In this document: positions 35,325 through 45,614 of the stretch, in pieces
Position numbering within the stretch: position 1 is the first letter of the stretch
How the letters are laid out: each line of letters begins with the position of its first letter
Source of the DNA: Thermasporomyces sp040195635
GTDB lineage: Bacteria > Actinomycetota > Actinomycetes > Propionibacteriales > Actinopolymorphaceae
Length of the DNA stretch: 64,000 nt
Assembly: GCF_040195635.1 (NCBI RefSeq)
Contig: NZ_JBEFTX010000002.1
Location: 310,001-374,000, forward strand
Direction: 5' to 3'
The notes under the pieces: generated by a model
Databases searched by the model: none
What the model saw: only the letters and a program-made list of their open reading frames with translations
What the model was told of the DNA's origin: nothing
Translations under genes and position numbers: made by a program

Positions 35325-35720
35325 TCAGGCGCCGGGGCGCACCGGGTCGAGTCCCTCCGCCTTCGCTGCATCGAACAGTGCCCGGTCATAGGTGACGAAC
35401 CCGGTCAGCTCCTCGCGGATTGCCAGCGCACTGGCCAGGTGGATGGCGCCGAGGCTTCGCAGCCAAGGGTCTCCGATCTCGGCGGCGTCCTCGATGATGT
35501 CGGCGGTGAGTGCCACCACATCCAGGCTTCCAAGGTGCGCGCGCGTATGGGGGAGGGCATCTGCGAAGTGGCGTCGGCATGCTCGGATCACTTCGAGGCG
35601 GGCCAGCTCCGAGGTGACGTGGCGAGGTCCGTGGTGCGCGACGATCCACTCCTCAAGGGCTGGACTCTCCGCCTCACCATGCACGAGTTTGATGAGTGCC
35701 GAGGAGTCGAGGTAGATCAC
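35325..35720 (-). CDS. vapC: PIN-domain toxin, VapC type
   Basis: 131 residues from a GTG that overlaps the antitoxin stop (GTGA). It is a PIN-fold ribonuclease with the acidic site YLDSSALIKL (D5), a central glutamate in TSELARLEVIRA, and the C-terminal HLASALAI and FVTYDRALFDAA segments with a catalytic aspartate. It should cleave tRNA or other RNA when free of its partner. The short size, coupling and autoregulatory palindrome upstream of the partner make a VapBC-type module very likely. Confidence 0.88.
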   Translation of the reverse strand: MIYLDSSALIKLVHGEAESPALEEWIVAHHGPRHVTSELARLEVIRACRRHFADALPHTRAHLGSLDVVALTADIIEDAAEIGDPWLRSLGAIHLASALAIREELTGFVTYDRALFDAAKAEGLDPVRPGA

Positions 35721-35995
35721 GGCAGCCGTTCCTCGCGCATGTCGTCGAGCATCTCCTCGGCTGTGGGCTCTCCAGCACGTGCCGGGCGTCGGCTGGGCAG
35801 GTGGAATGGCCGGGAGGCAGGGATCAACCGCCCCTCGGCGATCAGGCGTTCGCGCGCGGTGATCTCGGCGGGCGGGGGCACGAGAAGCGCGACCAGTCGG
35901 CCGCGCTCGGTGACCTCCACGGTCTCTCCGGCCTTCACCTTGTCGAGGTAGCGGCTGGCGTGCTGGCGCAGCTCCCGGACTCCGATGCGTTCCAT
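35717..35995 (-). CDS. Phd/YefM-type antitoxin
   Basis: 92 residues from the ATG at 35995; a TTG at 36013 would add six. The N-terminus (IGVRELRQHASRYLDKVKAGETVEVTERGRLVALLVP) is the Phd/YefM DNA-binding fold. The C-terminal region, with PTAEEMLDDMREERLP, should wrap the toxin. It overlaps vapC by 4 bp. The start lies 9 bp from a perfect 25-bp palindrome, so the transcript is probably leaderless or nearly so and self-repressed. Confidence 0.88.
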   Translation of the reverse strand: MERIGVRELRQHASRYLDKVKAGETVEVTERGRLVALLVPPPAEITARERLIAEGRLIPASRPFHLPSRRPARAGEPTAEEMLDDMREERLP

Positions 35996-36003
35996 GCCGA
36001 ACC

Positions 36004-36028
36004 ACTGTAGCACCTCTGGTGCTACAGT
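36004..36028. promoter_or_regulatory. Operator palindrome of the toxin-antitoxin pair
   Basis: ACTGTAGCACC and GGTGCTACAGT are perfect 11-bp arms around TCT. It lies directly upstream of the antitoxin start and 41 bp before the divergent phosphotransferase gene, whose promoter it may also affect. Confidence 0.75.
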
Positions 36029-36069
36029 AATCGTCCACTCGGGGGATCGGGGAAGGTAGGGGTGTCGTC

Positions 36070-37176
36070 GTGCAGGACGACGGTGAGGACTGCGGCGTGA
36101 CGGCGGCCGAGGTGGCGGTGATGGCCCCGGCGCACGGGCATACGACCAACGAGTGCGGCGAAGTCCAGGTCGAGCTCCTTGCTCGACCGACGATCGCCGA
36201 TCTCGCGACGGTCGGCATCTGGCGGGTCCACGGTCCAGAGCGTGACTGGTCCCTCGTGTGCAAGGTCATCCGGCATGCCGGCGGCGCCGGCACGACGTGG
36301 CGCTCGCACCCCGACCCGGACCACCCGTTCTACTGGCGGCGGGAGGCGGAGGCGTTCGGGAGCGACCTGCTCGCGGGCCTTCGTGACGGGCTCCGGGCGC
36401 CCGCCTGTCACGGCGTCGTGGACCGGGCCGATGGCACCACGGCGATCTGGATGGAGGACGTCGCTGGCCTACCCGCCTCCCACTGGTCACTCGACCGCTA
36501 TCGCCGCGCGGCAAGGGATCTCGGCCGGATGCAGGGCCGCCTTGCCGACGCCCCGGCACTCGTCGAGCGGTGGCTCAGCCGCGACTGGCTACGGGTCTAC
36601 GTCGACCGCCGGTCTGTCCACTGCGAGATCCTGGACGACCCGCGCGCCTGGTCCCACCCAGGCGTCGAGGCGGTCGTGCCGGCCGGTCGGGCCTGGGCCT
36701 TCCGGCAGCTCTGGGCCGATCGGCACCGCTTCCGGTCGGTCCTCGACAACTACCCCAGAACCCTGTGCCAGTTGGACTTTCACCCAGGCAATCTCTTCGA
36801 CGTCGACGGCGACACCGTCGTCATCGACTGGGCGTTCGCCGGCGTCGGCGCCCTCGGTGAGGATGCCGGAACCCTGCTCGTCGACGCGGTCGCCGACTTC
36901 CGGCTGGAGCCAACCCTGCTACCGGAGCTGTTCGAGAACCTGGTCGACGGCTACGCGGCCGGGCTCGCCGACGGTGGTTGCGTCCGTCCGGTGGATGACG
37001 TCCGCAGGGCGATAGCGGCCGGGGCGACGGCGAAGTACGGCTGGCTCGTTCCGGCCGTCCTGTCGGCGTTCCAGCAGGGGCGTACGACACTGAACGGGCG
37101 GCCGATCGAGGAGGGCGCGCGGGCCTGGGTGGCCGTGGCGGAGTTCCTGGTCACGGAGGCGCCTGACGGGCTTTGA
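36070..37176 (+). CDS. APH-type phosphotransferase family protein
   Basis: 368 residues from a GTG with GGAAGG upstream. The kinase-like motifs are the Brenner loop LCQLDFHPGNLF (catalytic aspartate and metal-binding asparagine) and VVIDWAFAGVG, the DFG-like site. The N-terminal lobe has a plausible ATP lysine in LVCKVIRH. This fold phosphorylates aminoglycosides, homoserine, choline or hydroxylated metabolites; the substrate cannot be told. It is divergent from the toxin-antitoxin pair and separated from the next gene by 170 bp. Confidence 0.82.
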   Translation: MQDDGEDCGVTAAEVAVMAPAHGHTTNECGEVQVELLARPTIADLATVGIWRVHGPERDWSLVCKVIRHAGGAGTTWRSHPDPDHPFYWRREAEAFGSDLLAGLRDGLRAPACHGVVDRADGTTAIWMEDVAGLPASHWSLDRYRRAARDLGRMQGRLADAPALVERWLSRDWLRVYVDRRSVHCEILDDPRAWSHPGVEAVVPAGRAWAFRQLWADRHRFRSVLDNYPRTLCQLDFHPGNLFDVDGDTVVIDWAFAGVGALGEDAGTLLVDAVADFRLEPTLLPELFENLVDGYAAGLADGGCVRPVDDVRRAIAAGATAKYGWLVPAVLSAFQQGRTTLNGRPIEEGARAWVAVAEFLVTEAPDGL

Positions 37177-37345
37177 CCGCAATGTCCAGCCGCCCCTCCA
37201 GGCGTACGGCCCGCTACCCCTGCAGCCGTTGCCGGTAGGTGTGTGGAGCTGCCAAGCTGCCCGACAGGCTGTCGACGCGACCTGCGCGAATGCGAGGAGC
37301 GCCGGCAGCATCCGCTGCGGCACACCCCCAGTAGGGAGCACACGG

Positions 37346-38401
37346 ATGTCAACCGATCACCGGGACACGGACCCGATGCGCAACGCCCTGGCCGGGCTGG
37401 TGCGCGAGGGCACGTTGTCGGAGGATCAGGCGCGGCGGGTCGGTGACGTTCTGCGCCGTTCGGGCGTCGCCCCCGCGCAGCCTCGCGACGTCCCGCCAGA
37501 ACGCCGGGAGCGCGTGGTCGAGGTGCTGTCCTACCTCGGCGGCGCGCTGGTCATCGGTGCCCTGATTCTCATCGTCGGGTTGGCCTGGAGCGACCTGAAC
37601 CGCGCCGGCAAGCTGGCGATCTGCGGCGGGGCCACCGTCCTCCTCCTCGTGGCGGCCATGGCGGTCGGCGGGCTGGTGCGTACGGCGATGCGGCCTACCG
37701 GGCGAGGCGAACCCGGATCGGCCGACTCCGGCAACCGACAGCGCGACACGCTCGCCGCCACCCTCGGTGCGCTGGGCTCCGGCGGTGCGGCGTTCACGGT
37801 CGGTGTCGCCATCGACGTGGACGGGTTCAGAGCGTTGGTCCTTCCCGGTGTCGCCATGGTCGTCGTGGCGGCCGCCAGCTACGTCATGTGGGGCAGGGCG
37901 CCGCTCGTCTGCGCGGCCTTCGGTGGTGGACTGCTGATCGCCATCGCGCTGATCGACATGCGTCCGCAGGCATGGTCGGCGCTCGTGCTGACCGGCATCG
38001 TGTTGATGGCGTACGGCGCCCTGTGGATCGGCCTCGGCCGGATCCTCGCCGAACGCGACGTCGCCGGAGTCCTCGGCGGCGCCATCGGCCTGATCGGTGC
38101 CGAGCTCGCCAGTATCGAGAACGACTACGCCTGGGTGGGTCTGCTGCTGGGTCTGGTGGGCATCGCGGCGATGTTCGCGATGTTCTGGACCAGCCGCCGC
38201 TGGTGGTACGCGGTGTTCGGGGCGGCCGGCGCACTCGTCATCCCGCCGACCGCGCTGGGCGTGATGTTCGACAACGCCCTGCTCGTGGGTGTCGTCCTGC
38301 TGCTCATCGGCGTGGGGTTGATCGTGGGCGCCGTCGCGACCCTACGCAGGCGGGGGCGGCTGTCGTCGCGGCCGCCGGCCGATCCCGGCGAGTCCTCGTG
38401 A
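37346..38401 (+). CDS. Polytopic membrane protein, DUF2157-like
   Basis: 351 residues from the ATG with AGGGAG upstream. A soluble N-terminus (residues 1-50, REGTLSEDQARRVGDVLRRSG) resembles the short helix pair before the membrane part in DUF2157 proteins. It is followed by about ten hydrophobic helices rich in Gly and Ala and a short basic tail. The frame extends upstream but lacks a ribosome binding site there. Function is unknown. It is convergent with the restriction-modification pair, only 8 bp away. Confidence 0.7.
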   Translation: MSTDHRDTDPMRNALAGLVREGTLSEDQARRVGDVLRRSGVAPAQPRDVPPERRERVVEVLSYLGGALVIGALILIVGLAWSDLNRAGKLAICGGATVLLLVAAMAVGGLVRTAMRPTGRGEPGSADSGNRQRDTLAATLGALGSGGAAFTVGVAIDVDGFRALVLPGVAMVVVAAASYVMWGRAPLVCAAFGGGLLIAIALIDMRPQAWSALVLTGIVLMAYGALWIGLGRILAERDVAGVLGGAIGLIGAELASIENDYAWVGLLLGLVGIAAMFAMFWTSRRWWYAVFGAAGALVIPPTALGVMFDNALLVGVVLLLIGVGLIVGAVATLRRRGRLSSRPPADPGESS

Positions 38402-38409
38402 CCGCCGTC

Positions 38410-39375
38410 TCAGCTCGGGCCCAGGAGGTCGCCGAGTTGACGGGCGGCGGCGAGGGCGCGGGCGGCGTCCTCGGCGGACCGGCTGCTGACGGTTCGCCGT
38501 AGCTCCCGCTCCAGTTGCACCGACACGGCGTCCGGATCTGCCTGGTCGCTGTGCAGGCGCAGGAAGCGGTACCAGTCGAGGATCCGGATGCCCAGCACCT
38601 CCAACTCGTGCGAGGCCTGGATGAACTCGTCCATCAGGCCACGCACCCGCGCGACCCGGCCGAAGTTCTTCCCGCCGTCGTACGCCGGCTGGTCCGCGAT
38701 CTGCTCATCCTTGCCGGGGTAGGGGTGGGCGTCGGCCGGTGCGCGGACGCCGCGGTCAGCGCCCTTTGCGGCATCTCGGGCGTACTGCCAGTAGTGGTTG
38801 CGGTACTCGGCCGCCCACCGGGCCGACACGACATAGGGCTCGGCGGCCACCGGCGACCCGGACAGGACGTTGTCGAGGTACCACGGCACGACCACCAGCA
38901 GGTCGTGATCGGCACAGGCGGCGGGCGTCGTGGTGAACCGGAAACTCGGCTCGCCCTCCTTGGCCAACAGGAACCAGCCCTTGAGCTCGATGCCGAGCGC
39001 GATGTCGGGACCGCCCGGCGATCCTTTGCGCAGCAGGCGTACGTCGGGAAACCGTTGTGACTGACGTTCGAACGTGTAACCCAGCCACGCGTCGTCGGGA
39101 TCCCACAGGGCACGCTGCTGGTTGAGTGCGGCGACCACCTGACCCTCGATCGACGTACCCAGCAAGGTGTTGAGACTGTGCAGGTCGGTCGCGTTGACGC
39201 CGGCGATGTGGTTGTGGAACTCGAAGTACGCCGCAAGGCCGGCCAGCACGACGCGGAGCCGCTGCTGGAGTGTGGTGCGCGGGTCGTCGGGGTCGAGGGC
39301 GGGCTCCGCCGGTGCGGGTGGTCCGAGCGGCGCATCCGGCGACGCGTCGAAGAGCCCGTCAGTGCTGGCGGTCAC
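38410..39375 (-). CDS. Probable type II restriction endonuclease
   Basis: 321 residues from a GTG overlapping the methyltransferase stop by 4 bp. The segment GGPDIALGIELKGWFLL gives a PD-(D/E)xK-type site (aspartate, then E-L-K six to eight residues on), preceded by RFPDVRLLRKG. The rest is mixed alpha/beta with no recognised family. Its coupling to a DNA methyltransferase is the main evidence for a restriction role. The recognition sequence is unknown. A non-restriction nuclease partner is possible. Confidence 0.65.
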   Translation of the reverse strand: MTASTDGLFDASPDAPLGPPAPAEPALDPDDPRTTLQQRLRVVLAGLAAYFEFHNHIAGVNATDLHSLNTLLGTSIEGQVVAALNQQRALWDPDDAWLGYTFERQSQRFPDVRLLRKGSPGGPDIALGIELKGWFLLAKEGEPSFRFTTTPAACADHDLLVVVPWYLDNVLSGSPVAAEPYVVSARWAAEYRNHYWQYARDAAKGADRGVRAPADAHPYPGKDEQIADQPAYDGGKNFGRVARVRGLMDEFIQASHELEVLGIRILDWYRFLRLHSDQADPDAVSVQLERELRRTVSSRSAEDAARALAAARQLGDLLGPS

Positions 39376-40706
39376 GTCGTCGCCGCCTCGCCACCCGTGC
39401 CGCGGGGGCTCGCGTCCGTGCTACAGGCCGGGTTCCCGCCCTGCCGCCCGGCATTCCCGCCCTGCCGCCCGGCATTCCCGCCCGCCGCCCCGCTGCCGCC
39501 TGTCGCGACGCTGCCACCTGTCGCGATGCTGCCGCCTGTGGCCGCGCTTCGGGCTGCCGCGTTCACGACGTCCGAGGTCGCCGGCGCGCCCGTCGCGCTT
39601 TCTCCCGCCACGGCAAGGTCGGGACGGTCGGAGGGGACGGCAGCCTCCTCCGCCGCCGGATTGGCCGCCGCTCGCGCCGACCGCAGGCGTTCGCGGGCGA
39701 GCTTCGTGAACTCCTTGTCGAGTTCGGCGACGTAGGCACGGCGGCCCAACGCGACCGCCGCGACCGAGCCCGACGCCAACCCGCCGAACGGTTCCCACAC
39801 CACGTCACCGGGCACCGTCACCGCTTTGACCAGGCGTTCCATGAACTCCAGCGGCTTCTGGTTCAGGTGCGCCGAACTGCCGGCGGTCGGCCGGTAGACC
39901 CGCGGTGCAGCGCGCCGCAGGGTGCCCTTGAGCCGTTCGTCGTCGTGCAACGGTCCCCGGTGCCAGACATTGGTGATCCCGTGCTGGTGGTTCCACCGGT
40001 GGCGCAGCGAGTCCCACTCCTTGGCCGTGACGACGCCCCGACCGTCGAGGCTGAAGTAGGGCCAACCAGTCTGTTGGCCCCGCTCGTTCGCGTACGTCGC
40101 GAGTTTCTCCAGCATCTCCCCGGGCGGCCAGTACCACAGCCAGTCCTGCGTGAGGTACTTCCTGGTCGCCGCATTGCGGACGCCGCACGCCTCGTTGGCG
40201 CGATAGAGCGGCAGGCCGCTACGTACCCACTCGTGACGCAGCCACTGCTGCACCGGGAGCGGGCCGTCGGGCGTGTCGATCGTGAATCGGCGTTGGTAGA
40301 GGACGCAGACCTCCGACACCACCGGAAACCGGCGGATCGTCTTGCCGTTGACGTTGCCCGCGACATGCGCGATGCCCTTGTCCCAGGTGATGGTCTGCAC
40401 ATAGTCCCACCCGTGCTCGACCAGCAGTGGATGGACAGTCGCCCAGCCCACCTCGGTGTTCCAGAACCAGAGTGTCGTGGCCGGGTGTGCGGCTGCGGAC
40501 CAGGCTTCGACGTGCGGGCGGTACCACTCCACCAAGTCGGCGGTGCCGGTCGTGTCGCCGTGAAATCCGCGGACGCCATAGGCGCCGTCGCTGATGATCG
40601 TCACCGGCGTCGGCCAGCGGCGGTAAGCCTTGCTGACGTCGCCGTGACACAGCTCGTACGCCGGAACGCCCGGCCGTCGGCCGCGCGCCTTCCCCTCACC
40701 ACCCAC
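39372..40706 (-). CDS. Site-specific DNA methyltransferase with SDGAY motif
   Basis: 444 residues, GTG start. Amino-methyltransferase of the beta-type order: the catalytic motif IV comes first as SDGAYGV (in place of DPPY/SPPY), and the SAM motif I comes late as VWEPFGGLASGS, followed by GRRAYVAELDKEF. NQKPLEFMERLVKA precedes motif I, as expected. It should methylate adenine N6 or cytosine N4. The last 80 residues are low complexity with ATGGS and GNAGRQG repeats. It is the first gene of a coupled pair with the nuclease. Confidence 0.85.
   Translation of the reverse strand: MGGEGKARGRRPGVPAYELCHGDVSKAYRRWPTPVTIISDGAYGVRGFHGDTTGTADLVEWYRPHVEAWSAAAHPATTLWFWNTEVGWATVHPLLVEHGWDYVQTITWDKGIAHVAGNVNGKTIRRFPVVSEVCVLYQRRFTIDTPDGPLPVQQWLRHEWVRSGLPLYRANEACGVRNAATRKYLTQDWLWYWPPGEMLEKLATYANERGQQTGWPYFSLDGRGVVTAKEWDSLRHRWNHQHGITNVWHRGPLHDDERLKGTLRRAAPRVYRPTAGSSAHLNQKPLEFMERLVKAVTVPGDVVWEPFGGLASGSVAAVALGRRAYVAELDKEFTKLARERLRSARAAANPAAEEAAVPSDRPDLAVAGESATGAPATSDVVNAAARSAATGGSIATGGSVATGGSGAAGGNAGRQGGNAGRQGGNPACSTDASPRGTGGEAATT
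39420..39545 (-). repeat. Coding minisatellites in the methyltransferase tail
   Basis: Two short arrays lie side by side: 21-bp units encoding GNAGRQG and 15-18 bp units encoding (V/I)ATGGS. Both fall after the last catalytic motif. Confidence 0.75.
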
Positions 40707-40775
40707 GCACCGCAGGCTAGCCCCGCCCGCCGACAGCGCCGCACCGGCTCGCCGCGCTCCCGTGCCCGCTGATCA

Positions 40776-40823
40776 ACTTGTCAGAGGTTTGTCGCCTTCT
40801 ATGCCGAGATACCTCTGACAAGT
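40776..40823 (+). repeat. Palindromic element, second family, copy 1
   Basis: ACTTGTCAGAGGT (40776-40788) and ACCTCTGACAAGT (40811-40823) are perfect 13-bp arms. The core GTCGCCTTCTATGCCGA is identical to that at 62.47 kb, although the arms differ. It lies between the divergent methyltransferase and DUF255 genes. Confidence 0.8.
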
Positions 40824-40900
40824 CCCGGGCGGAGCCTGGTGCGGGATGGGCGCTGCGCTGTCGCCTGGCGGCACCCGCGTACTGGACTACGGTGGAAGTG

Positions 40901-42937
<2,037 letters not shown>

Positions 42938-42967
42938 GTCCTTGTACGCGGAACGGAGTGATGCAGC

Positions 42968-43306
42968 ATGGCGAGGCAGAAGAAGGGTCGCTTCAGCCGG
43001 CTCGACGCACTGCTCATGGGCGCGGTCGGCGCTCTCGTCGCGACGTCGGTGGTCAGGGAGCTGCGCCGCCCGGCACCCGAACGCACGTGGCGCGGAAAGG
43101 TCGCCGGAGTTCCTTACGACTACCGGCCGCCGACCATCGACCGGTTGCGTTCGACCTGGTGGGCGCCGGAGGACGACCGGCTCGTGCAGCCGACGGCGTA
43201 CGGCCTCGGCTGGGACCTCAACATCGGCCGCGTCGTGAAGCTCGCCTCGTCCGCGGTGGCGCAGGATGAGTCCGCGTCCAACGGCAGGACGCCCGCACAC
43301 CACTGA
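42968..43306 (+). CDS. DUF5808-domain protein
   Basis: 112 residues with GGAGTGA ahead of the ATG. A short hydrophobic stretch at residues 12-28 (LDALLMGAVGALVATSV) could anchor it. The conserved actinobacterial segment W-x-G-K-VAGVPYDYRPPTIDRLR, then WWAPEDDRLVQPTAYGLGWDLNIGRV, is the DUF5808 pattern. Function is unknown. It follows DUF255 by 30 bp and is probably co-transcribed with it. Confidence 0.8.
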   Translation: MARQKKGRFSRLDALLMGAVGALVATSVVRELRRPAPERTWRGKVAGVPYDYRPPTIDRLRSTWWAPEDDRLVQPTAYGLGWDLNIGRVVKLASSAVAQDESASNGRTPAHH

Positions 43307-43396
43307 CGTACGCCCGCACACCACTGACGTCCGCACCGCGCTGACGGGCACGCCGGGTCGACGGACTCTTGCGGCGTGTCGGCGCGGGTCGGGCCG

Positions 43397-44687
43397 TCAC
43401 CCGGGCGCGTTGAGGAAGGTGTGCCACGGCGTCACCCGGTCGACGTGGACCACCGCGTCGAATGCCGTCAATGGATCGACCGGCGTCGGCTGGGCGCCGG
43501 TCATCACCGACGTCCGCGTCGCGAACTCCTCGGCCACGGCGCCCCACCGGGAACCTTCCTGAGGTCGACCAGGTAGTACGGCAGCGCGGCCGAGGCAAGC
43601 AGCGCGTCCAGGCTGTGCGGATCGGGTGCCGGCATGTCCTGGACGAAGGTCTCGGTGTGACCGGCGGGCGCGCCAGGGATCGGCCGGTGGAGGAAGAGCT
43701 CGCCGCCGCCGAGGGTGCTGCCGATGAAGACCATCTCGTTGCCGAGCGACGCCGCGAGGTGCTCGCCGGCGGTGGTAAGCCGGTCGTTGACGATCGGCGG
43801 CGCCGAGAACGGCCAGCGCTGGACATGACCGTTGGCCGCCGCGATGACGACCCGCTCCTCCCGCCGCAGGATCCACTCGACGGTCTCGGCCATCGCCGCA
43901 TCGCGGAGGTTGGCGCCTTCGTAGGTGCGTTCGGGTCCGACCGCCATCGCCTGCGGGAAGGCGTCCATGTGCCGAGCGGTGGACGCGCAGCGGTAGGCCC
44001 GTTCGAATCGTTCCCGGTCCGCACGTCCGGAGTAGACGACCCGCTGCGCCTGCATTCGCTCCACCAGGTCGCCGATCCGCGCGGTCAGTTCGTACCGCGC
44101 TCCCGGGTCGAGCGCGAGGTACGCGTGCAGCGTCGGGGCGGCCCAGGCCAGACCTGTGCGGTCGGTCGGGAGATAGTCGAACAGCGGGAGCAGCGTCCGC
44201 CGTGCCACCTCGGCATAGGCCGGATCGACCTCGTCCAGGAACTCCATGCTCGCACTGACCGCCGGCAGTGCCGAGGCGCTGGAGTCCGGCAGGTCCATGC
44301 CGTAGAACCCCACCGCGCGTTCATGAGAGGCGTTGAACGACCGCATCCACGCCAACTGGTCGCCCATCTCCGCGCACGTGCCCATGTGGTACGTGACGCC
44401 GTGGCGCAGCAGGTCGCCGAGGTTCCCCGGCCTGCCGCGTACCCATGCATCGACGGCGAGGCCCTCTGGAAAGCCCGACTCCATCACGAACGCCGTGAAG
44501 CCCAGCTCGGCGACCAGGAATCGGGTCAGCCGGTGCCGCAGCTGGTAGAACTCGTGGATCCGGTGGGTGCTCTCGCCGATCGCCACCACGCGCGCGTCGC
44601 CGACGATCTCCCGCAACGGTTCGAGGTCGCTGACGTCCTCGTCGCCGGGATCGAGCGTGCGAAGGACGGCGGCCCCTCGGTGATGTC
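43397..44687 (-). pseudogene. Erythromycin-esterase-family domain, frameshifted at both ends
   Basis: The main frame, with its only start a TTG at 44616, contains the esterase core: GDARVVAIGESTHRIHEFYQL, the AFVMESGF motif, GFYGMDLP and VVIAAANGHVQRWP. Near 43547 the frame is lost; restoring one G gives KVPGWGAVAEEFATRTSVM and the expected ending AFDAVVHVDRVTPW, stopping at 43397. Near 44673-44676 a second missing G in a G-run separates it from the upstream MerR frame. Either it is a decayed macrolide-type esterase, or both gaps are sequencing errors in G-runs. Conserved acidic and histidine residues look intact. Confidence 0.75.
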
Positions 44688-45500
44688 GCTACCGGCAACG
44701 TGCCGGGCGTGTTCGACGTTCCTCACCACGCGGGCCACGTCATCGGCGTCCAGTCCGCCGAGTCGTCCGCTGACGCGTTCCGTGACCTGCCGGGCGAGGG
44801 CAGTGCCTCCGTGCCGCCACCGGGCGGTCGCGGCGGCGGTCATCTGCTCGTCCAGGCGTGAGTCGCCGGTATGGAACGTGGCCCCGATCTCCTGCCAGCG
44901 CGTGACGAGCGCTTGTACGCCGGGATCGTCGGCCGGCGTCCCGTCCTTGGCGTACTCGTGCAGCTTCGCCACCAGCGTGAGCCACTCCGACTTCAGGTCG
45001 TCGATCGCCTCCTCGCCGAGTTCCGTGGCGCGCTGGGTGAGCGCGGCCCGCTGTCGGTCCGAGAAGTACGCTTCGGCCCTGGTCAGTGGGACCGTCGTCT
45101 CCAGTGCGGCGAGGAACTCCTCCGGGTCGGGCATGTCCGACCTGCTCAGCTGCCCCAGCAGCCTCCGCACCTGCCGGGTCTGCGTGGCGATCTGGCTGGC
45201 TCTGGTCTCCAGATCGGCGAGCTGGGAGTCGAGCAGCTTACGCAAGGTGGTCAGATCGTCGGTCGTACGCCCGAGGGCGGTGCCCACCTCGTCCAGCGAC
45301 AGGCCCAGCTGCCGGAGGGCGCGCACGCGGTAGAGCCGGCGTACGTCCGCGTCGGTGTACCGGCGATGACCGGCCCGGGTTCGCTCGCTGGCGGATACCA
45401 GCCCGATCTCGTCGTAGTAGTGCAAGGCCCGGACCGTGACACCGCTGGCCTCGGCCAGCCTCCCGATGCTCCACCTGCGCTGGATGTCGTCGTCGTTCAC
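44526..45500 (-). CDS. MerR-family regulator, probably the N-terminal part of a MerR-esterase fusion
   Basis: Residues 10-80 are a MerR winged helix (SIGRLAEASGVTVRALHYYDEIGLV), followed by a coiled-coil dimer helix and a TipAS-like helical ligand domain (about 150-265; EWLTLVAKLHEYAKDG, GATFHTGDSRLDEQM). After residue about 276 (GSDITEG) the reading is out of frame with the esterase. Adding one G to the G-run makes GSDITEGAAVLRTLDP and joins both into a single 701-residue protein. A MerR-type promoter with a 19-bp spacer lies just upstream. Confidence 0.8.
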   Translation of the reverse strand: MNDDDIQRRWSIGRLAEASGVTVRALHYYDEIGLVSASERTRAGHRRYTDADVRRLYRVRALRQLGLSLDEVGTALGRTTDDLTTLRKLLDSQLADLETRASQIATQTRQVRRLLGQLSRSDMPDPEEFLAALETTVPLTRAEAYFSDRQRAALTQRATELGEEAIDDLKSEWLTLVAKLHEYAKDGTPADDPGVQALVTRWQEIGATFHTGDSRLDEQMTAAATARWRHGGTALARQVTERVSGRLGGLDADDVARVVRNVEHARHVAGSDITEGPPSFARSIPATRTSATSNRCGRSSATRAWWRSARAPTGSTSSTSCGTG

Positions 45501-45509
45501 GCACCAGAC

Positions 45510-45540
45510 GGTAGAACCTCCCGCTACGGGGGGGGGTCAA
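45510..45540 (-). promoter_or_regulatory. MerR-type promoter with 19-bp spacer
   Basis: On the minus strand TTGACC (45535-45540) and TCTACC (45510-45515) are separated by 19 bp, the long spacer of MerR-activated promoters. The spacer holds an imperfect ACCTCCCG-CTA-CGGGGGGG inverted repeat and a nine-G run. The start codon at 45500 is close to the expected transcript start. Confidence 0.65.
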
Positions 45541-45574
45541 GCCCGCGCCGAGGGGAGTGTGGAGAGCTGAGACG

Positions 45575-45614
45575 TTGACACCGTGAACTGTAACCGTGTA
45601 ATCATGGTTACATG
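45575..45614 (+). promoter_or_regulatory. Leaderless promoter with operator
   Basis: TTGACA (45575-45580) and TGTAAT (45597-45602) are spaced 16 bp apart, so transcription should begin at about the ATG at 45612. TGTAACC (45589-45595) and GGTTACA (45606-45612) are a perfect inverted repeat straddling the -10 box, as for a repressor site. Confidence 0.7.
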
